A DNA stretch of 64,000 nt from an uncultured Phascolarctobacterium sp. (GCA_900547415.1 URGS01000002.1:44098-108097); one strand, 5' to 3'. Shown: positions 51,818-61,533, numbered from the stretch's first letter. The notes: a model not told the origin generated them from the letters alone. Program-made: numbers and translations.

Positions 51818-54346
51818 ATGTATTTTTTATATAATATTCTGATATTAATAGTGTTTGTGCTTTTTGTACTGCCCTATTATACCTATCGTCTTTTCACAGA
51901 AAAAGGCTTTGGGCGACGTTTTAGACAGAGCCTAGGCAATATTGACGAAAAGGAAATAGAGAAGGTAAAGGGGAAGGATTGCATATGGATTCATGGCGCG
52001 TCTGTAGGTGAGATAGTCGCTACCAGTCCTCTGGTAAAGCAAATCCGTAAGGAAATGCCGGAGCGCCCGATTCTTGTTTCTGCCTTTACTGTAGGCGGCT
52101 ATAATATGGCTAAGCAGATTATTCCTGAAGCAGATGCCATTATTTATTTCCCATTGGATCTGCCCTTTGTAGCAGAATCTTTGGTTAAGCGTATTCATCC
52201 TGGCGTGTTTATGCCTGTTGAAACAGAGCTGTGGCCTAACTTTTTGCGTGCTATCCGTGAACGCCATATTCCTGTAATGATGGTTAACGGTCGTATTTCT
52301 GAAAAGTCCGTTAAAAGCTATCGTTATTTGTATGGTATTTGGGACGATATGCTGAATACTGTGACTCGCTTCTGCATGCAGTCCAGCATTGATGCTGAAT
52401 ATATTACTCATCTAGGTGCAGACCGTGATAAAATTTTTGTTACAGGCAATACTAAATTTGATCAAACCTATGCAGAGGTTACTGCTGAGGATTTAGGCAA
52501 GTATAGAGAAGAGCTGGGCATTGGTGATGCTTATCCTGTAATCGTGGCAGGCTCTACCCATCCTGGCGAAGAAAAGGTTCTGTTCCAAGCCTTCCAAAGC
52601 GTACGCAAGGAGTATCCTGATGCGCGCTTAGTAATTGCCCCCAGAAAAACTACCAGAGCTGATGAAATTGCTAAGCTGGCAAGCAGCTATGGTTATGAAA
52701 CAGGCTTCCGTTCTGTTATGAAGGAAGAAAGCAGTTCTCGAAAGAGCTATCCTGTACTTTTGATTGATACTATTGGTGAGCTGGGACGTATTTATGCCAT
52801 TGGCGATGTAGTATTTGTAGGCGGTTCTTTCAGCAACACTGGTGGTCATAATGTATTGGAGCCTGCAGCTCACGCTAAGCCTATTTTAGTAGGACCTAGT
52901 ATGCAGAACTTTAAGGATTCCTATGCACTTTTGAGCAAGGTTAAAGCCTGCAAAATGGTCAACAACACTACTGAGCTGACTCATGAATTTTTGGACATCA
53001 TGAAAAATGACGAACGTCGTAAGGCTATGGGTGAAGCCTCCATGCAGGTTATTCGTGAGAACCGTGGCGCTGACGTTCGCAGTATTATGTATCTTAAGGA
53101 CCTGCTTGACCTGACTGCGGTTCCCGCTAAGGAATATCCTGTTTATCCTATCAATACCCGCAACCTTACTGATGAAGGCGGTGCTCGTCTTCGTCATGGA
53201 GATGCTGTTATTCAATATATTCTTCAGCTTGCCTATGGTCCCGATACTCCGTTTTTTGGTTGGCTGCTGTTGGCACTGCTCCGTGGTATGTCCTATTTGT
53301 ATGAATTTGGTGTAAGCTGTAAGCTTGCTATGTATAACTCTGGTATTATGCACAAGGAAAAGCTTCCATGCTGTGTAATTTCTATAGGAAACATTACTGT
53401 TGGCGGTACTGGTAAAACTCCTACTGCACAAAAAATGGCAGGTATTGTCAAAGCAATGGGCTATAGAGTTGTCATTTTGAATCGTGGCTATCGTTCTCAT
53501 TGGGGAAAAGAGATTGGCGTTGTGTCCAATGGCGAAAAAATCTTCATGACCGCTTATGAGGCTGGTGACGAAGCTTATCTGATGGCTAAAACCTTGCCTG
53601 GTATTCCTGTAATCATCGGTAAAAACCGTGCTGTAACAGGACGCTACGCTGTAGAGAAGATGAATGCTGAAGTTATCATTATGGACGACGGCTATCAGCA
53701 CTGGCAGTTAGAGCGCGACCTTGATGTTGTGCTTGTAGATACTCTTAATATGTTTGGTAACGGCTGCGTTCTGCCACGCGGTACTTTGCGTGAGCCTTTG
53801 GAAAATCTGAGCCGCGGTAATATTTTCCTGCTTACTAAGACTGACCAAAGCAGCAAGCTGAGCCGTATTCAGCTGCGCAATACTATTGCTAAATATAATG
53901 CTGGTGCTCCTGTAGTAGAAAGTATCCATCATCCTAAGAATTTTGTGGAAATTGCTGATTGGTACAAAGGCATATCCAATAACTACAGAGATTTGGAAGA
54001 GCTTCGCGGCAAGAACGTTATGGTCTTTTCCGCAATTGGCAATCCGTCTTCCTTTGAGCAGACCTTATCTAGTATTGGGCTGAATATTCTGGAAGCAGTT
54101 CGCTATCCGGATCATCATGATTATGGTATGCTGGAAATGCAGTATATTAATGAACGTGCAAGTAGCCTTAATGCCGTAGCCATGGTTGCTACGGCTAAGG
54201 ACGCAGTAAAGATTCCTACAGAATTTATTTATTCTGATAGAGAAATCCCCCTGTACATCCTTAATATGGATATCTGTATTACAGAGGGTATGGATAAATT
54301 TAGAGAATATATTGATAATGCTATTCAAAAAGGAGCGGATAAATAA
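51818..54346 (+). CDS. waaA-lpxK: Fusion protein: Kdo transferase WaaA plus lipid A 4'-kinase LpxK
   Basis: 842 residues in one frame. Residues 1 to about 430 are WaaA/KdtA: an N-terminal membrane helix, IWIHGASVGEIVATSPL, ETELWPNFLRA, VAGSTHPGEE and GGSFSNTGGHNVLEPAA. Residues about 455-842 are LpxK: a second hydrophobic helix, then ISIGNITVGGTGKTP (P-loop near 530), LNRGYRS and the DDGYQHWQLERDLDVVLVD stretch. The kinase makes lipid IVA and the transferase adds Kdo to it, so the fusion links consecutive steps. No separate lpxK or waaA exists in the window. The kdsB start overlaps the stop by one base. Confidence 0.94.
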   Translation: MYFLYNILILIVFVLFVLPYYTYRLFTEKGFGRRFRQSLGNIDEKEIEKVKGKDCIWIHGASVGEIVATSPLVKQIRKEMPERPILVSAFTVGGYNMAKQIIPEADAIIYFPLDLPFVAESLVKRIHPGVFMPVETELWPNFLRAIRERHIPVMMVNGRISEKSVKSYRYLYGIWDDMLNTVTRFCMQSSIDAEYITHLGADRDKIFVTGNTKFDQTYAEVTAEDLGKYREELGIGDAYPVIVAGSTHPGEEKVLFQAFQSVRKEYPDARLVIAPRKTTRADEIAKLASSYGYETGFRSVMKEESSSRKSYPVLLIDTIGELGRIYAIGDVVFVGGSFSNTGGHNVLEPAAHAKPILVGPSMQNFKDSYALLSKVKACKMVNNTTELTHEFLDIMKNDERRKAMGEASMQVIRENRGADVRSIMYLKDLLDLTAVPAKEYPVYPINTRNLTDEGGARLRHGDAVIQYILQLAYGPDTPFFGWLLLALLRGMSYLYEFGVSCKLAMYNSGIMHKEKLPCCVISIGNITVGGTGKTPTAQKMAGIVKAMGYRVVILNRGYRSHWGKEIGVVSNGEKIFMTAYEAGDEAYLMAKTLPGIPVIIGKNRAVTGRYAVEKMNAEVIIMDDGYQHWQLERDLDVVLVDTLNMFGNGCVLPRGTLREPLENLSRGNIFLLTKTDQSSKLSRIQLRNTIAKYNAGAPVVESIHHPKNFVEIADWYKGISNNYRDLEELRGKNVMVFSAIGNPSSFEQTLSSIGLNILEAVRYPDHHDYGMLEMQYINERASSLNAVAMVATAKDAVKIPTEFIYSDREIPLYILNMDICITEGMDKFREYIDNAIQKGADK

Positions 54347-55077
54347 TGAAGGTTTTATGTGTAATTCCTGCACGCTATGCTTCTACTAGACTTCCTGGCA
54401 AGCCTCTTTCTTTAATTGCTGGCAAGCCTATGATTCAACATGTATTTGAACGTGCAAGTCAGGCTAAGCTGCCCAGTGAGGTTGTTGTAGCTACCGACAA
54501 CGAGCTGGTAAAAGAGGCTGTAGAGAAAGCTGGCGGCAACGCAGTTATGACTTCTCCCGACCATCCAAGCGGTACTGACCGTCTGGCGGAGGTTGCTCTG
54601 ATGTATCCTGACGTTGACGTTATCGTTAATGTTCAAGGCGATGAGCCTATGATTCCGCCTGAGGTTATTGACAGACTGGCTGCATCTTTTGAGGAGGATC
54701 CAGAGCTGCAGATGGCGACTATGAAAACCCTGATGAACGAAGAGGATTACAACAATCCTGCTGCAGTTAAGGTTGTTACTGATTTAAATGGTTATGCGCT
54801 GTATTTTTCCCGCAGCCTGATGCCCTATCCTCGTAATAAGCCTGCAGACTATAAGGTATTCAAACACGTAGGAATTTATGCATATCGTCGTAATTTCTTA
54901 TTAAAATATGCTGCATTAGCACCTACTCCCTTAGAGAGAGCAGAAAGCCTGGAGCAGCTGCGTGCCTTAGAAAATGGCTATCGTATTAAGGTATTAGAAA
55001 GTGATTTCCAGGGTATCGGTGTTGATACTCCGGAGGACTTGGCAGCAGTTAATGAGCTGTTCGCCAAAATGAAATAA
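54346..55077 (+). CDS. kdsB: CMP-Kdo synthetase KdsB
   Basis: 243 residues: VIPARYASTRLPGKPLSLIAGKPMIQHVFERA, the CTP-binding opening, then HPSGTDRLAEVA, VNVQGDEPMI, and a GVDTPEDL ending. Activates Kdo as CMP-Kdo, the donor for WaaA. Its ATG shares one base with the upstream stop codon (TAATG), so translation is coupled to the fusion gene. Confidence 0.96.
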   Translation: MKVLCVIPARYASTRLPGKPLSLIAGKPMIQHVFERASQAKLPSEVVVATDNELVKEAVEKAGGNAVMTSPDHPSGTDRLAEVALMYPDVDVIVNVQGDEPMIPPEVIDRLAASFEEDPELQMATMKTLMNEEDYNNPAAVKVVTDLNGYALYFSRSLMPYPRNKPADYKVFKHVGIYAYRRNFLLKYAALAPTPLERAESLEQLRALENGYRIKVLESDFQGIGVDTPEDLAAVNELFAKMK

Positions 55078-55098
55078 ACATTATTCAGGAGGTATACC

Positions 55099-55917
55099 AT
55101 GCATATAGTTAAAGTTGGTGATTATCAGGTTGGTCAAGGTCATCCGTTGATGCTGATGGCTGGCCCCTGTGTTTTAGAGGGCTATGAGCGCAGCCTGATG
55201 ATTGGTCAGCGTACTAAGGAAATCTGTCAGGAGCTGGGTATTCCCTATGTATTTAAGGCATCCTTTGACAAAGCAAACCGTTCTTCCTATGCATCTTTCC
55301 GTGGTCCTGGTATTGAAGAAGGTTTGAAAATCTTGGCTCAAATCAAAAAGGACTTAAGCGTTCCTGTTGTAACTGATATTCATGAGCCCTGGCAGGCGGA
55401 AAAGGTTGCAGAGGTTGCTGATATTCTGCAGATTCCTGCATTTTTGTGTCGTCAGACTGATCTTGTTTATGCAGCTGCAAAAACTGGCAAGACTGTAAAT
55501 GTAAAAAAAGGTCAATTCCTGGCACCTTGGGACATGAAAAATGTTATCAAAAAGGTTGAGGAAGCTGGCAATGAAAATATTATGCTTACTGAGCGCGGCG
55601 CAAGCTTTGGCTACAACACTCTGGTAACAGATATGCGCGGTCTGGCTGTAATGCGTGAGCTTGGCTACCCTGTAGTTATGGACGCTACTCACAGCGTACA
55701 AATTCCCGGCGGTCAGGGTACCTCCAGCGGCGGTCAAAGCCAATATGTCCCCCATATGGCAAGAGCTGCAGCTGCAGTAGGTATTGATGCTCTCTTCTTG
55801 GAAGTACATGACAATCCTGCTGAGGCTCTGTCCGATGGTCCTAATATGGTTCGTCTTGATTCTTTGAAAAAGCTGCTGGAGGATGTTCTGGCTATTGACA
55901 AGATCGTTCGCGGTTAA
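55099..55917 (+). CDS. kdsA: Kdo-8-phosphate synthase KdsA
   Basis: 272 residues of the class I DAHP/Kdo8P aldolase fold: MAGPCVLE, FKASFDKANRSSY, TDIHEPWQAE, LCRQTDLVYAAAKTG, KKGQFLAPWDM and MDATHSVQ. It condenses arabinose-5-phosphate with phosphoenolpyruvate. No metal-binding Cys is seen at the start of the IKVGQFL-type strand, but the subclass (metal-dependent or not) needs an alignment. RBS AGGAGG precedes the ATG. Confidence 0.97.
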   Translation: MHIVKVGDYQVGQGHPLMLMAGPCVLEGYERSLMIGQRTKEICQELGIPYVFKASFDKANRSSYASFRGPGIEEGLKILAQIKKDLSVPVVTDIHEPWQAEKVAEVADILQIPAFLCRQTDLVYAAAKTGKTVNVKKGQFLAPWDMKNVIKKVEEAGNENIMLTERGASFGYNTLVTDMRGLAVMRELGYPVVMDATHSVQIPGGQGTSSGGQSQYVPHMARAAAAVGIDALFLEVHDNPAEALSDGPNMVRLDSLKKLLEDVLAIDKIVRG

Positions 55918-55934
55918 ACGAGGGAGGTTTATAA

Positions 55935-56909
55935 ATGGAAGCAATGCTTAAACACGCGCAGGATGTTCTGCGTATGGAGGCTGAAGCTATTCTGGAGCTG
56001 GTACCTCGAGTTGATGAAAATTTTGCGGCAGCAATCCGTTTGATTTTAGATTGTGAAGGTCGTGTTGTAATTACCGGTATGGGTAAATCCGGTATCATTG
56101 GCAGAAAAATGGCAGCTACCTTAGCAAGTACTGGTACACCGTCCTTTTATCTCCATCCTGCAGAGGGTATTCATGGTGATTTAGGTATGGTAACCAGCGG
56201 CGATGTTGTTATTGCTTTGTCCAACAGCGGTGAAACGGGAGAGGTTTTAAATATCCTGCCATCTCTGCGCAGAATTGGCGCTAAGCTGATTGCTATGGTA
56301 GGCAATGCGGCGTCAACTTTGGGCAAAAATGCTGATGTTGTATTAGATGTAGGCGTATCTAAGGAAGCATGTCCTTTAGGCCTGGCGCCTACCAGCAGCA
56401 CTACTGCAGCTCTTGCCTATGGTGATGCATTAGCGTTGGCCCTGCTGCAGAAGCATAACTTTACTGCAAGCCAATTTGCTATTTTCCATCCAGGTGGTTC
56501 TCTTGGCCGCAAGCTGCTGCTTACTGTTGGCAGCATTATGCACAAGGGTGAAGAAAACCCTGTTGTTTTAGGCAGTACTACTGTTCAGGAGGCGCTGTTC
56601 GTAATTACCGATAAAGGCTTAGGTGCAGTTTCCGTAGTAGATGAAGCTGGCATTATGCAGGGTGTTCTCACTGACGGCGATATTCGTCGCGGACTGAGCA
56701 AGGGCGTAGATTTCCTGCAGCGTCCTGTTACTGAGCTCATGACCAAGTCTCCTAAGACTATTACTGAGGATAAGCTGGCGGCACAGGCTCTGCATCTTAT
56801 GGAAAGCAATAAGCCTAAACCGATTACTGTATTGCCCGTAATTGATGCACAGCATAAAGTTGTCGGCTTACTTCACATGACTGATCTTGTAAGACAGGGT
56901 GTGGTATAA
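55935..56909 (+). CDS. kdsD: Arabinose-5-phosphate isomerase KdsD
   Basis: 324 residues: an SIS sugar-isomerase domain (VVITGMGKSGIIGRKMAATLASTGTPSFYLH, then ALSNSGETGEV) followed by two CBS domains (about 205-324). It converts ribulose-5-phosphate to arabinose-5-phosphate, the substrate of KdsA. Starts 17 bases after kdsA; kdsC begins directly after its stop codon. Confidence 0.95.
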   Translation: MEAMLKHAQDVLRMEAEAILELVPRVDENFAAAIRLILDCEGRVVITGMGKSGIIGRKMAATLASTGTPSFYLHPAEGIHGDLGMVTSGDVVIALSNSGETGEVLNILPSLRRIGAKLIAMVGNAASTLGKNADVVLDVGVSKEACPLGLAPTSSTTAALAYGDALALALLQKHNFTASQFAIFHPGGSLGRKLLLTVGSIMHKGEENPVVLGSTTVQEALFVITDKGLGAVSVVDEAGIMQGVLTDGDIRRGLSKGVDFLQRPVTELMTKSPKTITEDKLAAQALHLMESNKPKPITVLPVIDAQHKVVGLLHMTDLVRQGVV

Positions 56910-57452
56910 ATGGCAATGGATCACAAGCTTGCTGCTATTAAGCTGTTGGCTCTTGATGTGGACGGAGTCCTAACTGATGGTTCCATCAATATCAGCAGCA
57001 ACGGAGAGCTGTTTAAGGCTTTTAATGCCAAGGATGGTATGGGTATAAGCTGTGCTCTGCGTAGTGGTATTCAAATAGCTATAGTTACTGGACGCAAGAG
57101 CCAGATTATTCATAATCGTGCTCAGGAGCTGGGCATTACTCTGCTGAGAGAGGGCGTAAAGGATAAGTTTGGTGAACTGCAGAGTTTATCTGAGAAGCTA
57201 GATTTAAGTCCACGTCAGGTTGCCTATATGGGCGACGATCTTAATGACCTGCCTGCTTTTAGGGCTGCAGGAACAGCCTTTGCTCCTGCTGATGCAGTAG
57301 GAGAGGTAAAGGCAGCAGCTGACTTTGTTACAACTGCAGGCGGTGGCCATGGCGCTGTTCGTGAAGCCATCGAAAGAATTTTACGGGCCCAAGGAGTTTG
57401 GGAGACAATAGTTGCCTCCTATTTTCAAAGTGGCCAGGGAGATAGACAATAA
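56910..57452 (+). CDS. kdsC: Kdo-8-phosphate phosphatase KdsC
   Basis: 180 residues of the C0-type HAD family: LLALDVDGVLTDGSI (catalytic Asp pair), VTGRKSQI, and YMGDDLNDLPAFRAAG. It removes phosphate from Kdo-8-phosphate. With kdsA, kdsD and kdsB it completes CMP-Kdo synthesis from ribulose-5-phosphate within about 3 kb. The stop shares a base with the next ATG. Confidence 0.95.
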   Translation: MAMDHKLAAIKLLALDVDGVLTDGSINISSNGELFKAFNAKDGMGISCALRSGIQIAIVTGRKSQIIHNRAQELGITLLREGVKDKFGELQSLSEKLDLSPRQVAYMGDDLNDLPAFRAAGTAFAPADAVGEVKAAADFVTTAGGGHGAVREAIERILRAQGVWETIVASYFQSGQGDRQ

Positions 57453-58354
57453 TGTGGTTATATTATTTGCTGAAAACTATCAGTACCATAGTGTCCTGGA
57501 TGCCATATAAGGCAATTGTAGTTATTGGCAAGGGCATAGGACATTTATATCATAAAATTGCCAAAAAGCAGCGTATCCGTGCTGAAGAAACAATTCGTGA
57601 ACGACTGGGCTATAGCCAGGAGCAGGCAGAAGCGACCATTGAATCACTGTTTGTAAAGCTGGGTATTACCTTTATGGAAATTATGTATATGCCTGCTTTA
57701 AATAAGGATAATATTCGTGGTTTTGTATCATACGATCGACCTGAAGTGCTTTGGGAAGCCTTAAACGAGGGTAAGGGCGTAGTCATGCTGGCTTGTCATA
57801 TGGACAACTGGGAATGGCTCGGTGCCTCCCTTGCATTGAATGGCTTTCCGTTAAGTGCTGTGGAAAAACCGCAGCCTAATCGTGTGTACAGTGATTTTAT
57901 GAATGAGTTGCGCAAGGGTGCAGGTCAGGAGATTTTCTCCCGCGGCACCAGCGAAATTCTGGGCTGTGCCAGAGCTATGAAGAAGGGACGTATGCTTGGT
58001 CTTATTGCTGACCAGGATGGAGGCTATGACGGTATCTTTGTTCCGTTTTTAGGAAAGATGGCTTCTACTCCGTCCGGTCCTGCGTATTTCTCTCGCAAGT
58101 TCAAGGCACCCATTGTTCCTATTTTCATTGTGCGAAATGAAGATGGTTATGGCCATAAGGCAATTGTAAGGGACCCCATCCGTTATGAATTTACCGGTGA
58201 TCAAAAGCTGGATGATTATAATGTGACCTTAAAAATGACCCAAGAGGTCGAAAAAATTATTAAAGAGTATCCTGATAACTGGCTCTGGTTCCAACATCGT
58301 TGGAATACACCCTATACACCACCGGAGGAGGAAAAGCAGTTAGATGACAAATAA
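57452..58354 (+). CDS. LpxL/HtrB-like lipid A acyltransferase (second of two)
   Basis: 300 residues. An N-terminal membrane segment, the acyltransferase motif HMDNWE (His116, Glu121), DQDGGYDGIFVPFLGK, and WFQHRWNT near the end. Related to the protein at 44782 and, with it, could supply the two secondary acyl chains of hexa-acyl lipid A. It is placed after the Kdo genes, so it may act after Kdo addition. It overlaps lptC by 11 bases. Confidence 0.88.
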   Translation: MWLYYLLKTISTIVSWMPYKAIVVIGKGIGHLYHKIAKKQRIRAEETIRERLGYSQEQAEATIESLFVKLGITFMEIMYMPALNKDNIRGFVSYDRPEVLWEALNEGKGVVMLACHMDNWEWLGASLALNGFPLSAVEKPQPNRVYSDFMNELRKGAGQEIFSRGTSEILGCARAMKKGRMLGLIADQDGGYDGIFVPFLGKMASTPSGPAYFSRKFKAPIVPIFIVRNEDGYGHKAIVRDPIRYEFTGDQKLDDYNVTLKMTQEVEKIIKEYPDNWLWFQHRWNTPYTPPEEEKQLDDK

Positions 58355-58907
58355 AAAGGTTATACTAGCAATAGCAGCAGGTGTTGCCATTACTGCAGCC
58401 ATAATTGCCTGGTTGGTGTTTGGCAGTAAGCCTGTAGAGGTTGAAACAGGAAATGGTGTTACAGCTCAAATCAATGCTACTTTGAAGAATACCGTTGTTA
58501 AACGTGAACAGAACGGCAAGCTTTTATGGGAGTTTAAGGTTGGGGAGCTGGAAAACGACCATGTCAAAAAGATTGGCTACTTAAATGGCATTAATGGTAA
58601 GATCTATCGCAGCGATGGCAGCTATATTGATGTCAAGGCTGATAAAGGCTCCGCTAAGCTGGACATGAATGATTTTGCTCTTGAAGGCAAAGTAGTAGCT
58701 GTGCTGAATACAGGCGGAAAAATTTCTGCTGACAAGATTTCCTGGAATCAGAAGGACGAGCTGATTACAGCAGAAGGTAATGTTGAATTCTATAAAGGCG
58801 AATGGATGGCGAAGGCTGATTACGCTGAAACCACTAGTGCTTTTGAAAAACTTAAGCTAAAGGGCCATGCTAAGGTTGAGAAAGGCGGCGAATATAATGA
58901 TAAATAA
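58344..58907 (+). CDS. lptC: LPS export periplasmic anchor protein LptC
   Basis: 187 residues: one N-terminal membrane helix (about 7-27) and a beta-jellyroll (GKLLWEFKVGELENDH, then YLNGINGKIYRSDGSYIDVKADKGSAKLD). LptC receives LPS from LptBFG and passes it to LptA. It overlaps the neighbours on both sides by 11 bases, a tight lptC-lptA-lptB order as in Gram-negative bacteria. Confidence 0.9.
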   Translation: MTNKKVILAIAAGVAITAAIIAWLVFGSKPVEVETGNGVTAQINATLKNTVVKREQNGKLLWEFKVGELENDHVKKIGYLNGINGKIYRSDGSYIDVKADKGSAKLDMNDFALEGKVVAVLNTGGKISADKISWNQKDELITAEGNVEFYKGEWMAKADYAETTSAFEKLKLKGHAKVEKGGEYNDK

Positions 58908-59661
58908 GAAAAAAATTATGTTGGCGGCAGCTGCAGTTTTACTGAGCTTAGGTATGGCGGCTACTGCCATGGCCGCACCGGGACAGTTTAGCGTGCAGGC
59001 TGATGAGCTGGAATATGATATGAAAACAGGCGAGGGTACTGCCAAGGGCAATGTTGTGCTGCTGCAGGATGGTGGCAAGGCAACTGCAGACTTTGCAGTA
59101 TTTAATAGCAAGAGCAAGCAGGGGACTCTGAAAGGCAATGTAGTTGCTGACAGAGATGGTTCTCATATTGTTTGTGACGAGTTTATTGTTCATAATGAAA
59201 ACGATATGTCTGCTGTAGGTAATGCTGTTATGAGTAAGGGCGGAAGAACACTTGCTTCCAGCAGAGTGGACTACTATAAGCTGAGAGAGTATGCTGAAAC
59301 TGCAGGTGGTTGGGCTCAGCTTACTGACACTGATGGCAGTGTTGTTAACGCAGCAAAAATTGATTATGATATGAAGCTTGGCATTGCTAATGCAACTGGT
59401 GGTGTAACCATCAATAGTTCTGCACGCAAGCTTACTGCATCTGCAGATAGAGCAGTTTATGAAACTAGTAAAAACGGCTATGTAGAGCTTATCGGTAATG
59501 CTGTTGCCACTCAGGACGGAAATACTGTTTCCGGCAACAAGCTCCGTTTGACAAACACTAATGTTGCAATTGCTGACGGTAATGTTAGGGTTAAGTATAT
59601 TCCTAAGCAGCAGCCTGCAGTAGTTAACAAGGAGCAAGCTTCTGATAGCGAATTAGCATAA
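58897..59661 (+). CDS. lptA: LPS transport periplasmic protein LptA
   Basis: About 254 residues: signal peptide (about 1-25, ending AMA) and OstA-type jellyroll repeats (VQADELEYDMKTGEGTAKGNVVLLQDG, then GTLKGNVVADRDG). It is longer than the Escherichia protein (185), giving room for an extra repeat. LptA oligomers bridge the periplasm to LptD, which is not in the window. The ATG at 58897 lies inside the lptC end; an earlier in-frame start at 58867 would precede the signal sequence with extra basic residues and has no ribosome site. Confidence 0.92.
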   Translation: MINKKKIMLAAAAVLLSLGMAATAMAAPGQFSVQADELEYDMKTGEGTAKGNVVLLQDGGKATADFAVFNSKSKQGTLKGNVVADRDGSHIVCDEFIVHNENDMSAVGNAVMSKGGRTLASSRVDYYKLREYAETAGGWAQLTDTDGSVVNAAKIDYDMKLGIANATGGVTINSSARKLTASADRAVYETSKNGYVELIGNAVATQDGNTVSGNKLRLTNTNVAIADGNVRVKYIPKQQPAVVNKEQASDSELA

Positions 59662-59677
59662 GCGGAGGGAATTAGCA

Positions 59678-60397
59678 TTGATTATTGAAACTAAGAATTT
59701 AGTGAAAAACTATTCCGGACGCAATGTAGTCGATGGTGTAAGCTTTACTGTGGAGCAGGGAACCGTTGTTGGTCTGTTAGGTCCTAACGGTGCTGGAAAA
59801 ACAACAACCTTCTATATGATAGTAGGCTTGGAAAAACCGGACGCAGGCATAGTAATGCTGGACGGAAAGAATATTTCTCATCTGCCCATGTATGAAAGAG
59901 CTCGTGCAGGTATTGGCTATTTGCCTCAGGAGGCATCAATTTTCAGTAAGATGACAGTTGAAGAAAACCTGATGGCTATTTTAGAGACTACTGAGCTTAG
60001 CGAGGCTGAACAGGAAAAGAAAATGGAGGATTTGCTGCAAGAGTTTAGACTTACCCATGTACGTAAAAGTGAGGGCAAGGCTTTGTCTGGCGGCGAACGT
60101 CGTCGTGCAGAAATCGCAAGAGCCTTGGCAACTGATCCTGCGTTTATCTTACTGGATGAGCCTTTTGCAGGCATTGACCCTATTGCCGTTGCTGACATTC
60201 AGGCCATGATTGCTCATTTGGCAAAGCGTGGCATCGGAATTCTAATTACTGACCATAATGTTCGTGAAACCCTGAGTATTGTAGACAAGGCCTATATTCT
60301 GGCTGAAGGACATATTCTGATTCACGGCGACAGTGAGACTATTGCCAATGACCCTGTAGCTAGAAAATACTATCTTGGCGATAATTTCAGCATGTAG
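59678..60397 (+). CDS. lptB: LPS export ATPase LptB
   Basis: 239 residues from a TTG start after GGAGGGA. Walker A is GPNGAGKTT, the signature LSGGERRRAEIARAL, Walker B LLDEPFAGIDP, and the switch His is in LITDHNVRETL. It drives LPS extraction by the LptF/G membrane subunits. The next gene starts ten bases later. Confidence 0.97.
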   Translation: MIIETKNLVKNYSGRNVVDGVSFTVEQGTVVGLLGPNGAGKTTTFYMIVGLEKPDAGIVMLDGKNISHLPMYERARAGIGYLPQEASIFSKMTVEENLMAILETTELSEAEQEKKMEDLLQEFRLTHVRKSEGKALSGGERRRAEIARALATDPAFILLDEPFAGIDPIAVADIQAMIAHLAKRGIGILITDHNVRETLSIVDKAYILAEGHILIHGDSETIANDPVARKYYLGDNFSM

Positions 60398-60407
60398 GAG
60401 GAAGAAA

Positions 60408-61499
60408 ATGCGTTTAAGAATTTTAGATAAATATGTCTTAAAGGAGCTTTTGTATCCTTTTGTTTTCGCAATCGCTGCTTTCTCCAGTATTTTAATTGCC
60501 AGCACAATGCTGTTTAAAATGACTGAGTATATTACTAAATATGGTGCTCCTATGGGAACCATCGGTCGTTTCTTTATGTATAACCTGGCAGAAATAATCA
60601 ACTATACTTTCCCGATGTCTATGCTTTTAGCAGCTCTGATGGCTTTTGGCAAGCTTTCAGGAAGCAGCGAGATTATAGCGATGAAGGCCAGCGGTATCAG
60701 CTACTATCGCATAGTAGCTCCAGTACTGGTAGTTGGCTTTATCGTGAGCATGTTCTCTGTTGTATGGGCGGAAAAGGTAGTGCCGTCAGCCAAGGCTGAG
60801 GCAAAGCGGATACTTAACTATGAAATAAAGCAGCATGTAGTCCCTGAAACACAGGAACATATAGTCATAAAGACCTCTAGCGGCAATATTCAGCGTGTGA
60901 CCTATGCTGCTAAATTTGACGAAGATACCAATATGATGACTGACGTGACCATGGAAGAAATTCAAGATGGCAAAATCGTTCGCATTCAGACTGGTGAAAA
61001 GGCTTATTGGGAGAATGGCTCCTGGCGAGTAGTCAATGGTAAGATTTTTTCCATTAATGATAACGACGGAGTGCAAAGCTCTGCCTCCTTTAAAGAGCAG
61101 GTTATTCCTCTGAACTTTAATCCCAAGCAGATTTCCTGGGAACAAAAGAAGATGGATCAAATGACCATGGGCGAGCTGAGAGAATATATTCGCCTGATGG
61201 AGCTGCAGGGTCGTCCTACTAATGAGCAATGGTGTGAAATCTATATGCGTTTCTCCATTCCTTTAGCAAGCTTCCTGTTTGCCATGATTGGTGCCTGCCT
61301 TGGTACTCAAAAGCAAAGGACCAGTTCATCTATTGGTTTAGGCATTAGTATTATCGTTATCTTTATCTATTATGCTATTATGAGCATGACCTCTGGTTTA
61401 GGAAAGGGCGGCGTTATTCCGCCGCTGCTGGCATGTTCTATTCCCAACCTGCTCTGCATTGCAGCAGGTGTTTATCTGATGCGTCTTAAGAACGCTTAA
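60408..61499 (+). CDS. LptF/LptG family permease (YjgP/YjgQ)
   Basis: About 363 residues: helices near the N-terminus (LYPFVFAIAAFSSILIAS), a periplasmic jellyroll (about 130-260), and three helices at the C-terminus. Only one such gene is present in the window; LPS exporters of the Escherichia type use a pair, LptF and LptG. Either the partner lies elsewhere or this subunit works as a homodimer. The ATG at 60408 is correctly spaced from GAGGAAG. Confidence 0.92.
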   Translation: MRLRILDKYVLKELLYPFVFAIAAFSSILIASTMLFKMTEYITKYGAPMGTIGRFFMYNLAEIINYTFPMSMLLAALMAFGKLSGSSEIIAMKASGISYYRIVAPVLVVGFIVSMFSVVWAEKVVPSAKAEAKRILNYEIKQHVVPETQEHIVIKTSSGNIQRVTYAAKFDEDTNMMTDVTMEEIQDGKIVRIQTGEKAYWENGSWRVVNGKIFSINDNDGVQSSASFKEQVIPLNFNPKQISWEQKKMDQMTMGELREYIRLMELQGRPTNEQWCEIYMRFSIPLASFLFAMIGACLGTQKQRTSSSIGLGISIIVIFIYYAIMSMTSGLGKGGVIPPLLACSIPNLLCIAAGVYLMRLKNA

Positions 61500-61533
61500 T
61501 CACGGGGATGGAGTATTATAAGGAGGTGAGCAC

